From HK1 sp965221725 (GTDB lineage Bacteria; Pseudomonadota; Gammaproteobacteria; HK1), in assembly GCA_965221725.1 (NCBI GenBank), contig OZ244909.1, positions 682,001 through 746,000 on the forward strand: a DNA stretch of 64,000 nt, given 5' to 3'. Under the pieces are notes generated by a model. That model was not told where the DNA came from. It made no database searches and saw nothing but the letters and a program-made list of their open reading frames with translations. How positions within the stretch are numbered: position 1 is the stretch's first letter; each line of letters starts with the position of its first letter. A program made the translations under genes and the position numbers. This document shows, piece by piece, positions 17,117-26,833 of the stretch.

Positions 17117-18439
17117 TCAAGTTTCCGGACAGATCACCGAAGTTGCAAGGCGAAGCACGCGCTGCACGGTCACGAACGAACCGAAGACCACCACCTCCTC
17201 GTGCTCGCCGCGATGCGCGAGAGCGGCCTCGAATGCGGCCTCCACCGAGTCGAACGCGAAAGCCGGCGCCGAGCGGGGAAGCGCACCGACCAGCTCCCGC
17301 GCATCGCGCCCGCGCGAGCCCGGCAGCGAGGCCAGGTACCACACGTCGATTTCCCGGGCGAGGGAGCGAAGCATGGCGCCGGCATCCTTGTCGCCGAGGA
17401 CGCCGCATACGGCACGGCGCATCGGCCGCGCGCGGTTCGACGCCAGGTAGGCGGCAAGCGCTTGCGCGCCGAGGGGGTTGTGAGCGACATCGACAAGCAC
17501 CCGCGGCGGGGTATCGAGCCACTGCAGCCGGCCCGCGACCCGGGCGCTCGCAACCCCGGTGCGCACCGCCTCGTCGCTCACCTCCACCCGCGGCGACAGC
17601 GCATCGAGCACCGCGAGACAAGCCGCCGCGTTGTCCAACTGGTGGGGACCGGGAAGGGCCGGCCACGGCAGCTCGCCGATGACCGAAGTGCCGACGCTCC
17701 ACCATTTCCAGCCGTTCGGGCCGCGCTCGAAATCATGGTCGCGTCCCGGGATTCGACACGCAGTTCCAAGCGCCCGGGCGTGATCCAGCACGCTTTGCGG
17801 CGGGGTGCGCTCGCCGAGGACGCAGGGTACGCCCGAGCGCATGATCCCCGCTTTCTCGCGCCCCACCGACTCGCGGTCGTCCCCGAGCCACGCCTGGTGA
17901 TCGACGCCGACCGCGGTGATCAGGGATACGCTCGGCTCGAACGCATTGACCGCATCCAGCCGGCCGCCGAGACCGACCTCCATGATCGTCACGTCGACTC
18001 GCGCCCGCGCGATGATGTCGGCGGCGGCGAGGGTTCCGAACTCGAAGAAGGTCAGCGAAGTGTCCCCACGCGCCGCATCGACCCGCTCGAACGCCTCGAC
18101 AAGCACGGCGTCGGGCACCTCCCGTCCCCCGATCCTCACCCGTTCGTTGTAGCGGTGGAGATGCGGGGACGTGTAGGTCCCGGTACGGAGTCCGGCCGCG
18201 GTCAGTATCGATTCGAGAAAGGCGACGCACGACCCCTTGCCATTCGTGCCGGCGACCACGATGCGCGGCGGCCGGCGCGACTCGGGCGCCGTCTCGAGCC
18301 CCATCGCGTCGCGCACGCGCCGGCACCGCTCCAGACCGAGGTCGACCGCCCGCGGGTGCAGGGTGGACTGCCAGTCCAGCCAGTCCGCGAGCGAACGCGG
18401 CCTCGTCGGTCTCACCGCACGCCTGGCCCGATCGGACAC
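17117..18439 (-). CDS. folC: Dihydrofolate synthase / folylpolyglutamate synthase
   Basis: 440 residues. Mur-ligase fold with P-loop VVAGTNGKGSCVAFLES, the folC motif VGLGGRLDAVN and DVAHNPLGAQAL. It adds glutamate to dihydropteroate and extends polyglutamate tails on folates. It starts 12 nt after accD in the standard accD-folC-dedD-cvpA order. Confidence 0.95.
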   Translation of the reverse strand: MSDRARRAVRPTRPRSLADWLDWQSTLHPRAVDLGLERCRRVRDAMGLETAPESRRPPRIVVAGTNGKGSCVAFLESILTAAGLRTGTYTSPHLHRYNERVRIGGREVPDAVLVEAFERVDAARGDTSLTFFEFGTLAAADIIARARVDVTIMEVGLGGRLDAVNAFEPSVSLITAVGVDHQAWLGDDRESVGREKAGIMRSGVPCVLGERTPPQSVLDHARALGTACRIPGRDHDFERGPNGWKWWSVGTSVIGELPWPALPGPHQLDNAAACLAVLDALSPRVEVSDEAVRTGVASARVAGRLQWLDTPPRVLVDVAHNPLGAQALAAYLASNRARPMRRAVCGVLGDKDAGAMLRSLAREIDVWYLASLPGSRGRDARELVGALPRSAPAFAFDSVEAAFEAALAHRGEHEEVVVFGSFVTVQRVLRLATSVICPET

Positions 18440-18450
18440 CGGGAGAGCGA

Positions 18451-19311
18451 TCAGGGCGGGGGCTGATGGGTCAGCATCGCGAGCAGGGCCGCGATGGTAT
18501 CGCGCTGCTCGCGTCGGTCGACGATCATGTCGACCGCCCCATGCTCAAGCAGGAACTCGCTGCGCTGGAACCCCTCGGGGAGCGTCTCCCCGATCGTCTG
18601 CTCGATGACCCGCGGACCGGTGAAGCAGATGAGCGCACCGGGCTCGGCGATGTTGACGTCCCCGAGCATGCCCAGACTGGCCGACACCCCCCCGGTGGTG
18701 GGGTCGGTCAGCACCGAGACGTAGGGCAGCCGCCGCTCCTGAAGCCGGGCGAGGGCGGCGCTGGTCTTGGCCATCTGGAACAGCGCGAAGAGACCCTCCT
18801 GCATCCGGGCGCCGCCGCTGCAGGCGAACGCCACGAAGGGAATGGACTCCCGGACCGCGGCCTCTGCCGCCCGGACGAAGCGCTCTCCCACCACCGACCC
18901 CATCGACCCCGCGCGAAATCCGTACTCGAAGGCGACGGCGACGACCGCGATGCCCCGCACCCGCCCCATCATCGCCACCAAGGCATCCTTCTCACCGGTG
19001 GCCTTCTGATCCTTCGCGATCTGGTCCAGGTACTTCTTCCCGCTCCTGAACCTGAGCACGTCGATCGGCTCGACATCGGCCCCGATCTCGACCCGCGGCT
19101 CCTCGTCGAGGAACAGTTGGAGTCGACGGCGTGCGCTCTGGCGCATGTGGTGCCCGCACTTGGGGCAGACATCGGCGTTGCGTTCGAGCTCCGCCCGGTA
19201 GAGCACGGCGTTGCACTGGGCACACTTCGTCCACAGCCCTTCCGGAACGGATCGGCGGCTTGCGCCGTCGGTGCGGATCCGCGAAGGCAGGAGCCGCCCG
19301 AACCAGCTCAT
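18451..19311 (-). CDS. accD: Acetyl-CoA carboxylase carboxyltransferase subunit beta
   Basis: 286 residues. The N-terminal zinc ribbon (CAQCNAVLY ... CPKCGHHM) and the crotonase-like carboxyltransferase core with ACSGGARMQEG are standard. With AccA it transfers the carboxyl group from biotin to acetyl-CoA to make malonyl-CoA. It overlaps the trpA stop by 4 nt. Confidence 0.96.
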   Translation of the reverse strand: MSWFGRLLPSRIRTDGASRRSVPEGLWTKCAQCNAVLYRAELERNADVCPKCGHHMRQSARRRLQLFLDEEPRVEIGADVEPIDVLRFRSGKKYLDQIAKDQKATGEKDALVAMMGRVRGIAVVAVAFEYGFRAGSMGSVVGERFVRAAEAAVRESIPFVAFACSGGARMQEGLFALFQMAKTSAALARLQERRLPYVSVLTDPTTGGVSASLGMLGDVNIAEPGALICFTGPRVIEQTIGETLPEGFQRSEFLLEHGAVDMIVDRREQRDTIAALLAMLTHQPPP

Positions 19312-20120
19312 GGCGTCGTCGCGTCCAGAGCCTGGCGCAACTCTGCGATGAAGGCGGCGAGGACGCCGGGAAGGGCTTCCGGCGCGTGGGCGTTCTCCTC
19401 GACGCGGGAAACGATCGCGGTGCCGACCACCACCGCATCACTGATCCGCGCCACCCGCGCCGCGGACGCCCCGTCGCGAATCCCGAACCCGACCCCCACC
19501 GGGAGATCCGTCACGCGCCGGATGCGCGCCAGGCGTTCGGCCACCTCGTCGACATCGAGGGTGGCCGCGCCGGTCACCCCCTTGAGGGAGACGTAGTAGA
19601 CGAATCCGCTCGCCTCGCCGCAGATCCGCGCGATCCGTTCGTCGCTGCTCGTCGGCGATATCAGGAACACCGGATCCATTGCGTGCGCACGCACCTCGCG
19701 CACCAGATCGTCCGCTTCCTCGGGGGGGAGATCCACGGTGATGAAGCCGTCGACCCCGGCCGCGCCGGCACACTCCGCCGCGCGGGCGTAGCCGGCGGCC
19801 TCCAGCGGATTGAGATAGCCCATCAGCACCACGGGGGTCTCGGCGTCGCCGGCGCGGAACTCGCGCACGATGTCGAGCACCTTCGCGAAATCCATGCCGG
19901 CGGCGAGCGCCCGCTCGCTCGCCCGCTGGATGACCGGACCGTCCGCCATCGGATCGGAGAACGGCACCCCGAGCTCGAGGATGTCGGCGCCCGCCTCCAC
20001 CATCGCCCGCATCACCGGAACCGTGGCGGTGGGGTTCGGGTCTCCGGCGGTGACAAACGGGACGAGAGCAGTCCGGTTCCGGGCCCGGAGCGCCGCGAAT
20101 CGGTCTGCGATCCGACTCAC
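19308..20120 (-). CDS. trpA: Tryptophan synthase alpha subunit
   Basis: 270 residues. ILELGVPFSDPMADGPVIQ contains the catalytic Glu and Asp region; GFVYYVSLKGVTGA and GVGFGIRDG follow. It cleaves indole-3-glycerol phosphate to indole, which is channelled to TrpB. It overlaps trpB upstream and accD downstream by 4 nt each, implying translational coupling. Confidence 0.96.
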   Translation of the reverse strand: MSRIADRFAALRARNRTALVPFVTAGDPNPTATVPVMRAMVEAGADILELGVPFSDPMADGPVIQRASERALAAGMDFAKVLDIVREFRAGDAETPVVLMGYLNPLEAAGYARAAECAGAAGVDGFITVDLPPEEADDLVREVRAHAMDPVFLISPTSSDERIARICGEASGFVYYVSLKGVTGAATLDVDEVAERLARIRRVTDLPVGVGFGIRDGASAARVARISDAVVVGTAIVSRVEENAHAPEALPGVLAAFIAELRQALDATTP

Positions 20121-21349
20121 AGGTCAATCCCCTCGATGGCCGCGATGGTCTGGATGTCCTTGTCGCCCCGACCGGAGAGCCCCACCACGACGATGTCGTC
20201 AGGGCGCATGCCCGCCGCCAGCTCGACCGCATACGACAGCGCGTGGCTCGATTCCAGAGCGGGGATGATGCCCTCGGTGCGCGTGCACGCGTGAAACGCC
20301 GCGAGCGCGGCATCGTCGTTCACCGTGACGTAGGTGGCGCGCCCGCTGTCCTTGAGCCACGAATGCTCCGGCCCGACACCGGGGTAGTCGAGACCCGCGG
20401 AGATGCTGTGCGCCGGGGTGATCTGTCCGTCCGCGTCCTGCATGAGGTAGGTGCGGTTGCCGTGGAGCACCCCCGGACGGCCGGCCGTGAGGGGGGCGGC
20501 GTGCCTGCCCGTCTCCACCCCGGAGCCACCCGCCTCGACCCCGTAGAGCGCGACGTCCGCGTCGTCCAGAAACGCATGGAACAACCCCACCGCGTTGGAG
20601 CCGCCGCCGACGCAGGCGACGCAGGCATCGGGAAGACGGCCTTCCTGTTCCAGCACCTGCGCCCGCGCTTCCCGGCCGATCACCGAGTTGAAGTCACGGA
20701 CCAGCATCGGGTAAGGATGCGGCCCCGCCACCGTGCCGATGATGTAGTAGGTGTCGTCGATGTTGCTCACCCAGTCGCGCATCGCCTCGTTCAGGGCGTC
20801 CTTGAGCGTTTTCGAGCCGGACTCCACCGATACCACCTCGGCACCGAGCAGCTTCATGCGAAAGACGTTGGGCGCCTGCCGGGCGATGTCCTCCGCCCCC
20901 ATGTAGACGACGCATTCGAGCCCGAGCCGGGCCGCGACGGTCGCGGTCGCCACGCCGTGCTGGCCGGCCCCGGTCTCGGCGATGATGCGGGTCTTGCCCA
21001 TGCGTTTCGCGAGCAGCGCCTGGCCCACGGTGTTGTTCACCTTGTGCGCCCCGGTATGGTTCAGATCCTCTCGCTTGAGGTAGATCCGGGCGCCCCCGAT
21101 CTCCCGGGACCAGCGGTGCGCCAGGTACAGCGGCGACGGCCGGCCCACGTAGTGCCGGAACTCGGCATCGAGCTCGGCGAGGAACTCCGGATCCTTAGAG
21201 CAGCGTTCGTAGGCGTCGCGCAGCTCCTCCACCGGACGCACCAGCGTCTCGGCGATGAAGGTTCCCCCGTAGGGGCCGAAGTGACCGCGCTCGTCGGGGT
21301 AGCGCCCGATGAGCCGATCCTCAGCCTTGACGTTCGCCAGATTCGGCAC
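20117..21349 (-). CDS. trpB: Tryptophan synthase beta subunit
   Basis: 410 residues. PLP lysine in LNHTGAHKVNNTVGQA, phosphate-binding GGGSNAVG, and GPYGGTFIAETL near the start. It condenses indole with serine to give tryptophan. Its start lies 29 nt inside the restored C-terminal frame of trpF. Confidence 0.97.
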   Translation of the reverse strand: MPNLANVKAEDRLIGRYPDERGHFGPYGGTFIAETLVRPVEELRDAYERCSKDPEFLAELDAEFRHYVGRPSPLYLAHRWSREIGGARIYLKREDLNHTGAHKVNNTVGQALLAKRMGKTRIIAETGAGQHGVATATVAARLGLECVVYMGAEDIARQAPNVFRMKLLGAEVVSVESGSKTLKDALNEAMRDWVSNIDDTYYIIGTVAGPHPYPMLVRDFNSVIGREARAQVLEQEGRLPDACVACVGGGSNAVGLFHAFLDDADVALYGVEAGGSGVETGRHAAPLTAGRPGVLHGNRTYLMQDADGQITPAHSISAGLDYPGVGPEHSWLKDSGRATYVTVNDDAALAAFHACTRTEGIIPALESSHALSYAVELAAGMRPDDIVVVGLSGRGDKDIQTIAAIEGIDL

Positions 21350-21961
21350 TGGCCACCTCCCTCATGAATCGTTCCATGCTCCGGACATCCTTCTCTCCGG
21401 GGGCGCTCTCCACGCCCCCGCTCACATCGACCGCGAACGGCCGCACTCGACGAATCGCGCCCGCGACATTCTCCGGCGTCAACCCCCCGGCGAGGACGAC
21501 GGGGCAGCCGATATCCCGCGGGACCACATCCCAGTCGAATCTCGTACCGGTCCCACCCACAGCGCGTCGTGGTGGGCGTCGAGCAGCAACGCCCGGGCAG
21601 CGGGGTAGCGCACCGCCGCCGCCGCGATGTCCTCCCCGGTGCGCACGCGCACCGCCTTCACGTACGGCTTTCCCGCTCCCGCGCACAGCTCCGGTGGCTC
21701 CTCTCCGTGGAACTGAAGCAGATCGACGGGCAGGCCCTCCACCACGGTTTCGATATCGTGCGGCTCCGGGTTCACGAACACCCCAACGACCGAAATCAGC
21801 GGCGGCAGCGCCGCGCAGATCTCCCGGGCACGGGCCCGGGTGACGTAGCGCGGGCTCGGGGCGTAGAACATGAGGCCGATGGCGTCCGCCCCTGCCCCCG
21901 CCGCCGCCCTCGCATGTTCCGGGCGGGTGATCCCGCATATCTTTACCCGGGTACGCCTCAT
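21321..21961 (-). pseudogene. trpF: Phosphoribosylanthranilate isomerase with a -1 base frameshift
   Basis: The N-terminal half (from the ATG at 21961: MRRTRVKICGITRPEHARAA ... GVFVNPEPHDIE, LLQFHGEEPPE, AVRYPAARALLLDAHHDAL) and the C-terminal half (GGTGTRFDWDVVPRDIGCPV, LAGGLTPENVAGAI, DVSGGVESAPGEKD) lie in different frames. They join near 21553-21562. Adding one base in the G/T-rich run there restores LDAHHDALVGGTGTRFDW, a normal TrpF sequence, so the lesion is one lost base. Everything else is intact, so a sequencing error or a very recent mutation is likely. If real, TrpF is broken unless a paralogue exists. Confidence 0.85.
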
Positions 21962-22072
21962 CGCGCGGGCCTCGAAATCATCCGGCAGCCAGACCCCCGG
22001 ACCGGAAACTCGACCGATGATTCATGGCGCCGGGCGCGAATCTGTCGACCGGGAGCGATCTCGCGGGTGACG

Positions 22073-22852
22073 CTACCAGAGTGCATCCGGGAGCGGTACC
22101 GCCGGAATACCGGCGGCTTCGGGGTAGTCCACCCCGACCAGGTAGAGTCCGCCCGGCGACGCCGTGACCCCCGCCACCCGGCGGTCACGGGCTTCAAGGA
22201 CCGTGGCCACCCACGCCGGATCCCGCTCTCCCGCCCCGACCGCCACGAGTGTACCCGCGATGTTTCGCACCATGTGCTGCAGAAACGCATTCGCGTCCAC
22301 ATCGATGACGATCCGCTCCCCCCGGCGGCTCACGTCGATCCGATGCAGGTGGCGCACGGGGCTCTTCGCTTGACATCCGGCGGCGCGAAACGAGGAGAAA
22401 TCGTGCTCGCCGACGAGGTGGCGCGCGCCGAGCTGCATGCGCCGGGCATCCAGGGGACGGTACTCCCAGGCCGCTCTCCCGGCGAGGAGAGCGGGACGCG
22501 TGCGCCGGTTCAGGATGACGTAGCGGTAACGGCGCCGCTGCGCCTGAAACCGGGCGTGGAAGTCGTCACCGACGGCCCGGGTCCAGAGCACGGCCAGATC
22601 CGGCGGAAGATACGTATTGGCGCCACGCACCCAGGCCCGGGCCGGACGAGACACGTCGGTGTCGAAGTGCACGACCTGGCCGAGGGCGTGAACGCCGGCG
22701 TCGGTGCGGCCCGCGCAGACGACCCGAACCGGTGATGCCGCAACGCGGGCCAGCGCCTTCTCCACCTCGCCCTGCACCGTACGTCGGGCGGGCTGGGCCT
22801 CGAAACCGTGGAACCGGCGGCCGTCGTATTCAAGACCGAGCGCGATACGCAT
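22073..22852 (-). CDS. truA: tRNA pseudouridine(38-40) synthase TruA
   Basis: 259 residues. LEYDGRRFHGFEAQP at the start, the catalytic Asp in CAGRTDAGVHA, YRYVILNRRTRPAL and NAFLQHMVRNIAGTL. It isomerises uridines 38-40 in the tRNA anticodon stem. It lies between fimV and trpF, as in Pseudomonas-type genomes. Confidence 0.96.
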   Translation of the reverse strand: MRIALGLEYDGRRFHGFEAQPARRTVQGEVEKALARVAASPVRVVCAGRTDAGVHALGQVVHFDTDVSRPARAWVRGANTYLPPDLAVLWTRAVGDDFHARFQAQRRRYRYVILNRRTRPALLAGRAAWEYRPLDARRMQLGARHLVGEHDFSSFRAAGCQAKSPVRHLHRIDVSRRGERIVIDVDANAFLQHMVRNIAGTLVAVGAGERDPAWVATVLEARDRRVAGVTASPGGLYLVGVDYPEAAGIPAVPLPDALW

Positions 22853-22954
22853 TCCCGTGCGACCGAGACCGATTCAACCCCGATTCGCCCGGCCCCGGGC
22901 TGCCGCTTGCGCTTCCCGCCTCCCGGGCACCGGACCGCGTGCGGGCACGACGAT

Positions 22955-25489
22955 TCAGGCCAGCCGGGAGAGCATTTCCCGGGCGATCTCGCGCTGCGCA
23001 TCGTCGCCTTCGGCCAGCACCGCCTCGAGGAACCCGCGAGCGCTCTCGGTATCCCCCATCTCCATGTACACCTGGGCCAGATCGAGCCGGGTCTGCACTC
23101 CATCATCGCCGACATCTTCGAGTACAAGCGCCTCGGCGCGGGCGGAAACCGCGGAATCGGCGGAGGGCGTCGTCTTCTTCGGCCGGCCCGGGGCATCGGA
23201 GCCGCCCGATTCCGGTTCGCGATCGACGCTCCGTTCGGTGGCGGTTCCGGCGCTTCCTTCGAGCGCATCGGGCCGTGCCTCGTCCCGAGATTCGGGGGCG
23301 CGCCCGGATGGCTCGGATGGCTCGGATACATCATCGGCCCCGGCTGCCGGTGCGGCGGGTCCGGGGGCGCGGGAATCGATGGTGCCACGGTCGGCACCGT
23401 CGGCGCTGCGATCGGAGTCGCCACGGGCCTCGTCGGCACTCCGGCTCGATCCTTCCTGCGCAAGCTCCGCCGCAAGCTCATCGAGAGCCGACTCGTCATC
23501 CCCCGCATCCGGGGCGGAATCGTCTTCGGCCAAGGCATCGATGTCGAACACCAGCTCGTCCGCCGCGGCCCCGGAACCGCGCTCTCGTTCGCGCCCGGGG
23601 GTCCGGTCGTCCTCGTCCCGCCACAGCGCCGCAATCTGCTCTTCCGTCGGCCGTTCTCGCATCGGCGGCGCTTCAATCGATTGTTCTTCAATCGACCGTT
23701 CTTCCATCGATCTTCGGGGTCCGGGATCGGCAACCGGGACCACGCGAGACCCGAACCCGGCCCCTTCGTCCGCCGCGACCGTCGACCCGACGCGCGACGG
23801 ATGCGCCCGCGGATCGCGCTCATCTTCGGAAAGCCCGGCGGCGACCGCTTCGAGCTCCACGAGCAGCTCTTCCTCTTCGGGCACCTGCGGCTCGGACGCC
23901 TCGATGACACCCTCCTTCGTCTCGCTCGCGGTCCGGCGACGGCGCAGCAGGGTCAGGACGCCGAGCAGCAGCAGAAGCAAACCGGCTCCGCCGACCAGGA
24001 ATACCGGGTTGACGGGCAGGGCTCCGAGTCCGAAAGGCAACGGTTCAGGCTCCGTCTCCGGGGGCGCTGCCGGCTCGGCGACGGCCGGCGTCGGCGCGCC
24101 CGCGACCGGCGCCGCGGGTGCGGCCGTGGATGCGGCGCTCAATTCCGACCGCAGCGCCGCGATCTCCTGGTTCTTGAGCTCGACCAGCCGATTCAGATCA
24201 CCGATCCGATCCGCGGCGCCGGTCATCGGCTCCGCCTCCTGCACCGGCATCGACCCGGGCCTCGCACTCAGCTCGGCCTGAAGCGCCGCGATCTCTTCGT
24301 CCTTGAGCTCGACCAGCCGACTCAGATCGCTGATTTGATCCTCCACGTCGGCGAGGCGACGCTTGAGTTCATCGTTCTCCCGACGGACCGTGTCCGTCTC
24401 CTCCATCGCGAGGGCAAGCTCCCGGCGCAGGGCCGAAACATCCGCGCCGCCGTCCGTCCCGGTGGCTTCGGTGGGTGTTCGCGGTGACACGACCTCCACT
24501 CGCCCGACCGGTTCCGCCCCGGAGTCCCGAGTAGCCGGCGCGGCCGGCGGGGCCGGCTTGGTGCGAGCGGCCGCCGACTTTCGATACTCCTGCCATGCGG
24601 AATGCTGGCGCTTCACCTCGGCGGTTGCCGCATCCAGCGCGCTCGGCCCGATCTCCTCCCGGCTCGGGATACGCAGGATCGCCCCCGCCTTCAGGGCATT
24701 GACGTTCATGATCGCGAACGCTTCCGGATTGGCCTCCAGAATCGCCAGCATCATGCGCTGGGGGCTGACGGACTCGTCGGGTCGCAGGCGCGACGCGATG
24801 GACCAGAGCGTTTCCGAATTCCGGACCGGCCCGTACTCGGCACCACTCGAAGTCCCGGTGTCACTCGAAGTCCCGGCACCGCTCGCAGTCGCCGCCGAGG
24901 CGGGCGGGGCCGGGGGAGGCGATGTCTCGGGAGGCTCGGCCCTGGGAAGTTCGACCCTGGGAAGTTCGACCCTGGAAGGTTCGACGCTGGGGGGTTCGAC
25001 CCTGGAGGATTCGACCTTGGGGGGTTCGGCGCTGGGACGCTCCACCAGCTCTGCGCGACGAGTCGGGCTCGTGGTGCCGGGGGCGGACCCGGCCGCCGCC
25101 ATGAGGTGCAGCTTGTACCCGCGCACTGTGCGCCCGCTCGGCCAGTCCGCGTCAATGAGGAACGTGAGCGACGGCTCGTTGATCGGTTCGGTCGTCCGCA
25201 CCTGGATGTAGCCGTCGCTTGCACTCTCCGCGACGACGACGAATTCGAGAAATTCGAGATGCCGCAACCTCGCCACCCCGGCGAGCTCGAACTGGGCCGG
25301 GGAGCCGAGGTTGACCGTCAGTCCCTCGAGATCGCTGCTGCGGGCATCGCGGACGGGGATCCGTGCATCCAGAAGTTCATGCTGCGCGGAACGGGCTTCG
25401 ATGGGGCCGAGTTCCAGAGCGGGCGCGAGCACGGGCGCGAACGCGGCAAGGCAGGCCATGCACGCCGCGATCCAGCGCACGATATTCAT
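22955..25489 (-). CDS. fimV: FimV-like peptidoglycan-anchored hub protein
   Basis: 844 residues from the ATG at 25489, which gives a signal peptide (MNIVRWIAACMACLAAFAPV). An upstream extension is not credible. In order: FimV N-terminal domain (ELGPIEARSAQHELLDARIP ...), a Pro/Glu repeat tract, a LysM-like segment (ETLWSIASRLRPDESVS), two similar coiled-coil blocks (DLSRLVELKDEEIAALQAEL and DLNRLVELKNQEIAALRSEL), one membrane helix (FLVGGAGLLLLLLGVLTLL), a long acidic cytoplasmic region and the C-terminal FimV TPR-like motif (LDLAQVYMEMGDTESARGFL). It organises polar machinery and type IV pili in pseudomonads. Confidence 0.9.
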   Translation of the reverse strand: MNIVRWIAACMACLAAFAPVLAPALELGPIEARSAQHELLDARIPVRDARSSDLEGLTVNLGSPAQFELAGVARLRHLEFLEFVVVAESASDGYIQVRTTEPINEPSLTFLIDADWPSGRTVRGYKLHLMAAAGSAPGTTSPTRRAELVERPSAEPPKVESSRVEPPSVEPSRVELPRVELPRAEPPETSPPPAPPASAATASGAGTSSDTGTSSGAEYGPVRNSETLWSIASRLRPDESVSPQRMMLAILEANPEAFAIMNVNALKAGAILRIPSREEIGPSALDAATAEVKRQHSAWQEYRKSAAARTKPAPPAAPATRDSGAEPVGRVEVVSPRTPTEATGTDGGADVSALRRELALAMEETDTVRRENDELKRRLADVEDQISDLSRLVELKDEEIAALQAELSARPGSMPVQEAEPMTGAADRIGDLNRLVELKNQEIAALRSELSAASTAAPAAPVAGAPTPAVAEPAAPPETEPEPLPFGLGALPVNPVFLVGGAGLLLLLLGVLTLLRRRRTASETKEGVIEASEPQVPEEEELLVELEAVAAGLSEDERDPRAHPSRVGSTVAADEGAGFGSRVVPVADPGPRRSMEERSIEEQSIEAPPMRERPTEEQIAALWRDEDDRTPGRERERGSGAAADELVFDIDALAEDDSAPDAGDDESALDELAAELAQEGSSRSADEARGDSDRSADGADRGTIDSRAPGPAAPAAGADDVSEPSEPSGRAPESRDEARPDALEGSAGTATERSVDREPESGGSDAPGRPKKTTPSADSAVSARAEALVLEDVGDDGVQTRLDLAQVYMEMGDTESARGFLEAVLAEGDDAQREIAREMLSRLA
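24930..25050 (-). repeat. 15-bp minisatellite in fimV (Pro-x-Val-Glu repeats)
   Basis: Within fimV a 15-bp unit of the type GGGAAGTTCGACCCT repeats about eight times with substitutions. It encodes PSVEP/SRVEL/PRVEL-type pentapeptides in the periplasmic linker. A second short reiteration (SIEE/QSIE) lies near 23675-23715. Confidence 0.8.
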
Positions 25490-25610
25490 CCGCAGCGTCA
25501 CGGCCGACCCGTCCGCGGTGCCGGCGTGCACCCGACGGGGCGGATCCACCCCCCGGTTGCGGACGCGCCGCACATCTCCCGCATCCGAGTCTCGCGCTGG
25601 AGCGGAGCGT

Positions 25611-26681
25611 TCACGTTCGTGACGCAAACTCGGGAGTAGCCATTCGCCAGTAGTCATTCGCCCAGTAGTCATTCGCAAGGGCCTCGGCGATCTGGACGCT
25701 GTTGAGCGCCGCGCCCTTGCGCACGTTGTCGGAGACGATCCACATGTTCAGTCCCCGCGGGCAGGAGATGTCCTCGCGAATCCGGCCCACGAACACCGCG
25801 TCCGTTCCGGTCGATTCGGTCGCTGCGGTCGGATACCCGCCGTCGGTGCGCTCGTCCATCACCACCACCCCGGGCGCGCCGGCGAGAATTTCGCGCGCCT
25901 CGTCCGCGCTCAACTTCTCGCGGGTCTCGATGTGCACCGCCTCGGAATGTCCGTAGAACACCGGGATCCTGACCGTCGTCGGGTTCACCCGAATGGAGTC
26001 GTCCTCCATGATCTTGCGCGTCTCCCACACCATCTTCATCTCTTCCTTCGTGTAGCCGTTGTCCATGAAGGCGTCGATGTGCGGCAGCGCGTTGAACGCG
26101 ATCTGCTTCGGATAGACCGCGGCCTCGGCCTGCTTGCCGTTGAGCAGCGCCGCGGACTGCGCCGCAAGTTCCTCGATCGCCTTCCTTCCGGTCCCCGACA
26201 CCGACTGGTAGGTCGCGACGTTGATGCGTTCGATCCCCACTGCCGCGTGGAGCGGCTGGAGGGCGACCACCATCTGGATGGTGGAGCAATTCGGATTGGC
26301 GATGATCCCGCGGTGGGTGTAACCCGCTATCGCGTGCGGGTTGACCTCGGGAACGACGAGCGGAACGTCGTCCTCGTACCGGAACTGCGAGCTGTTGTCG
26401 ACCACGACACAGCCGGCTTGCGCGGCCCGCGGGGCGTGGCGGGCCGAAACCGATGCGCCGGCGGAGAACAGCCCGATCCGCGCGCACGAGAAGTCGAACT
26501 CCTCGAGGTCGCCCACCGTGTGTCGCGTACCCCTGAACTCGACGGACGAACCCGCCGATCGCCGGCTCGCCAGCGGATACAGGTTCCCGACCGGAAAGTC
26601 GCGCTCTTCGAGGATCGAGAGCATCGTTTCGCCAACCGCCCCCGTCGCTCCCACCACCGCGACGTCGAACATGTTGCTCAT
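25611..26681 (-). CDS. asd: Aspartate-semialdehyde dehydrogenase
   Basis: 356 residues from the ATG at 26681 behind AGGGAG; an ATG at 26672 is also possible. NADP-binding VAVVGATGAVGETML, active-site Cys in NPNCSTIQM, and GRKAIEELAAQS. It reduces aspartyl phosphate to the semialdehyde that feeds lysine, threonine, methionine and diaminopimelate. The C-terminus carries a tandem duplication ANDYWANDYW followed by RMATPEFASRT, so the tail is longer than usual, probably from a small DNA duplication near 25640-25675. Confidence 0.94.
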   Translation of the reverse strand: MSNMFDVAVVGATGAVGETMLSILEERDFPVGNLYPLASRRSAGSSVEFRGTRHTVGDLEEFDFSCARIGLFSAGASVSARHAPRAAQAGCVVVDNSSQFRYEDDVPLVVPEVNPHAIAGYTHRGIIANPNCSTIQMVVALQPLHAAVGIERINVATYQSVSGTGRKAIEELAAQSAALLNGKQAEAAVYPKQIAFNALPHIDAFMDNGYTKEEMKMVWETRKIMEDDSIRVNPTTVRIPVFYGHSEAVHIETREKLSADEAREILAGAPGVVVMDERTDGGYPTAATESTGTDAVFVGRIREDISCPRGLNMWIVSDNVRKGAALNSVQIAEALANDYWANDYWRMATPEFASRT

Positions 26682-26833
26682 CTTTCGCATCGCTCCCTGC
26701 ATCTTCGGCACCAACCGCGCCGCGGCCGACGCGCGGTGCAACTCCATCCACCCGGGCTATCCACCCGGTTTGACCACCCGGGCCGGGCACCGCAGAAAAT
26801 GCCCGCACCGATCGTGAATCGATCACCCGTCCG

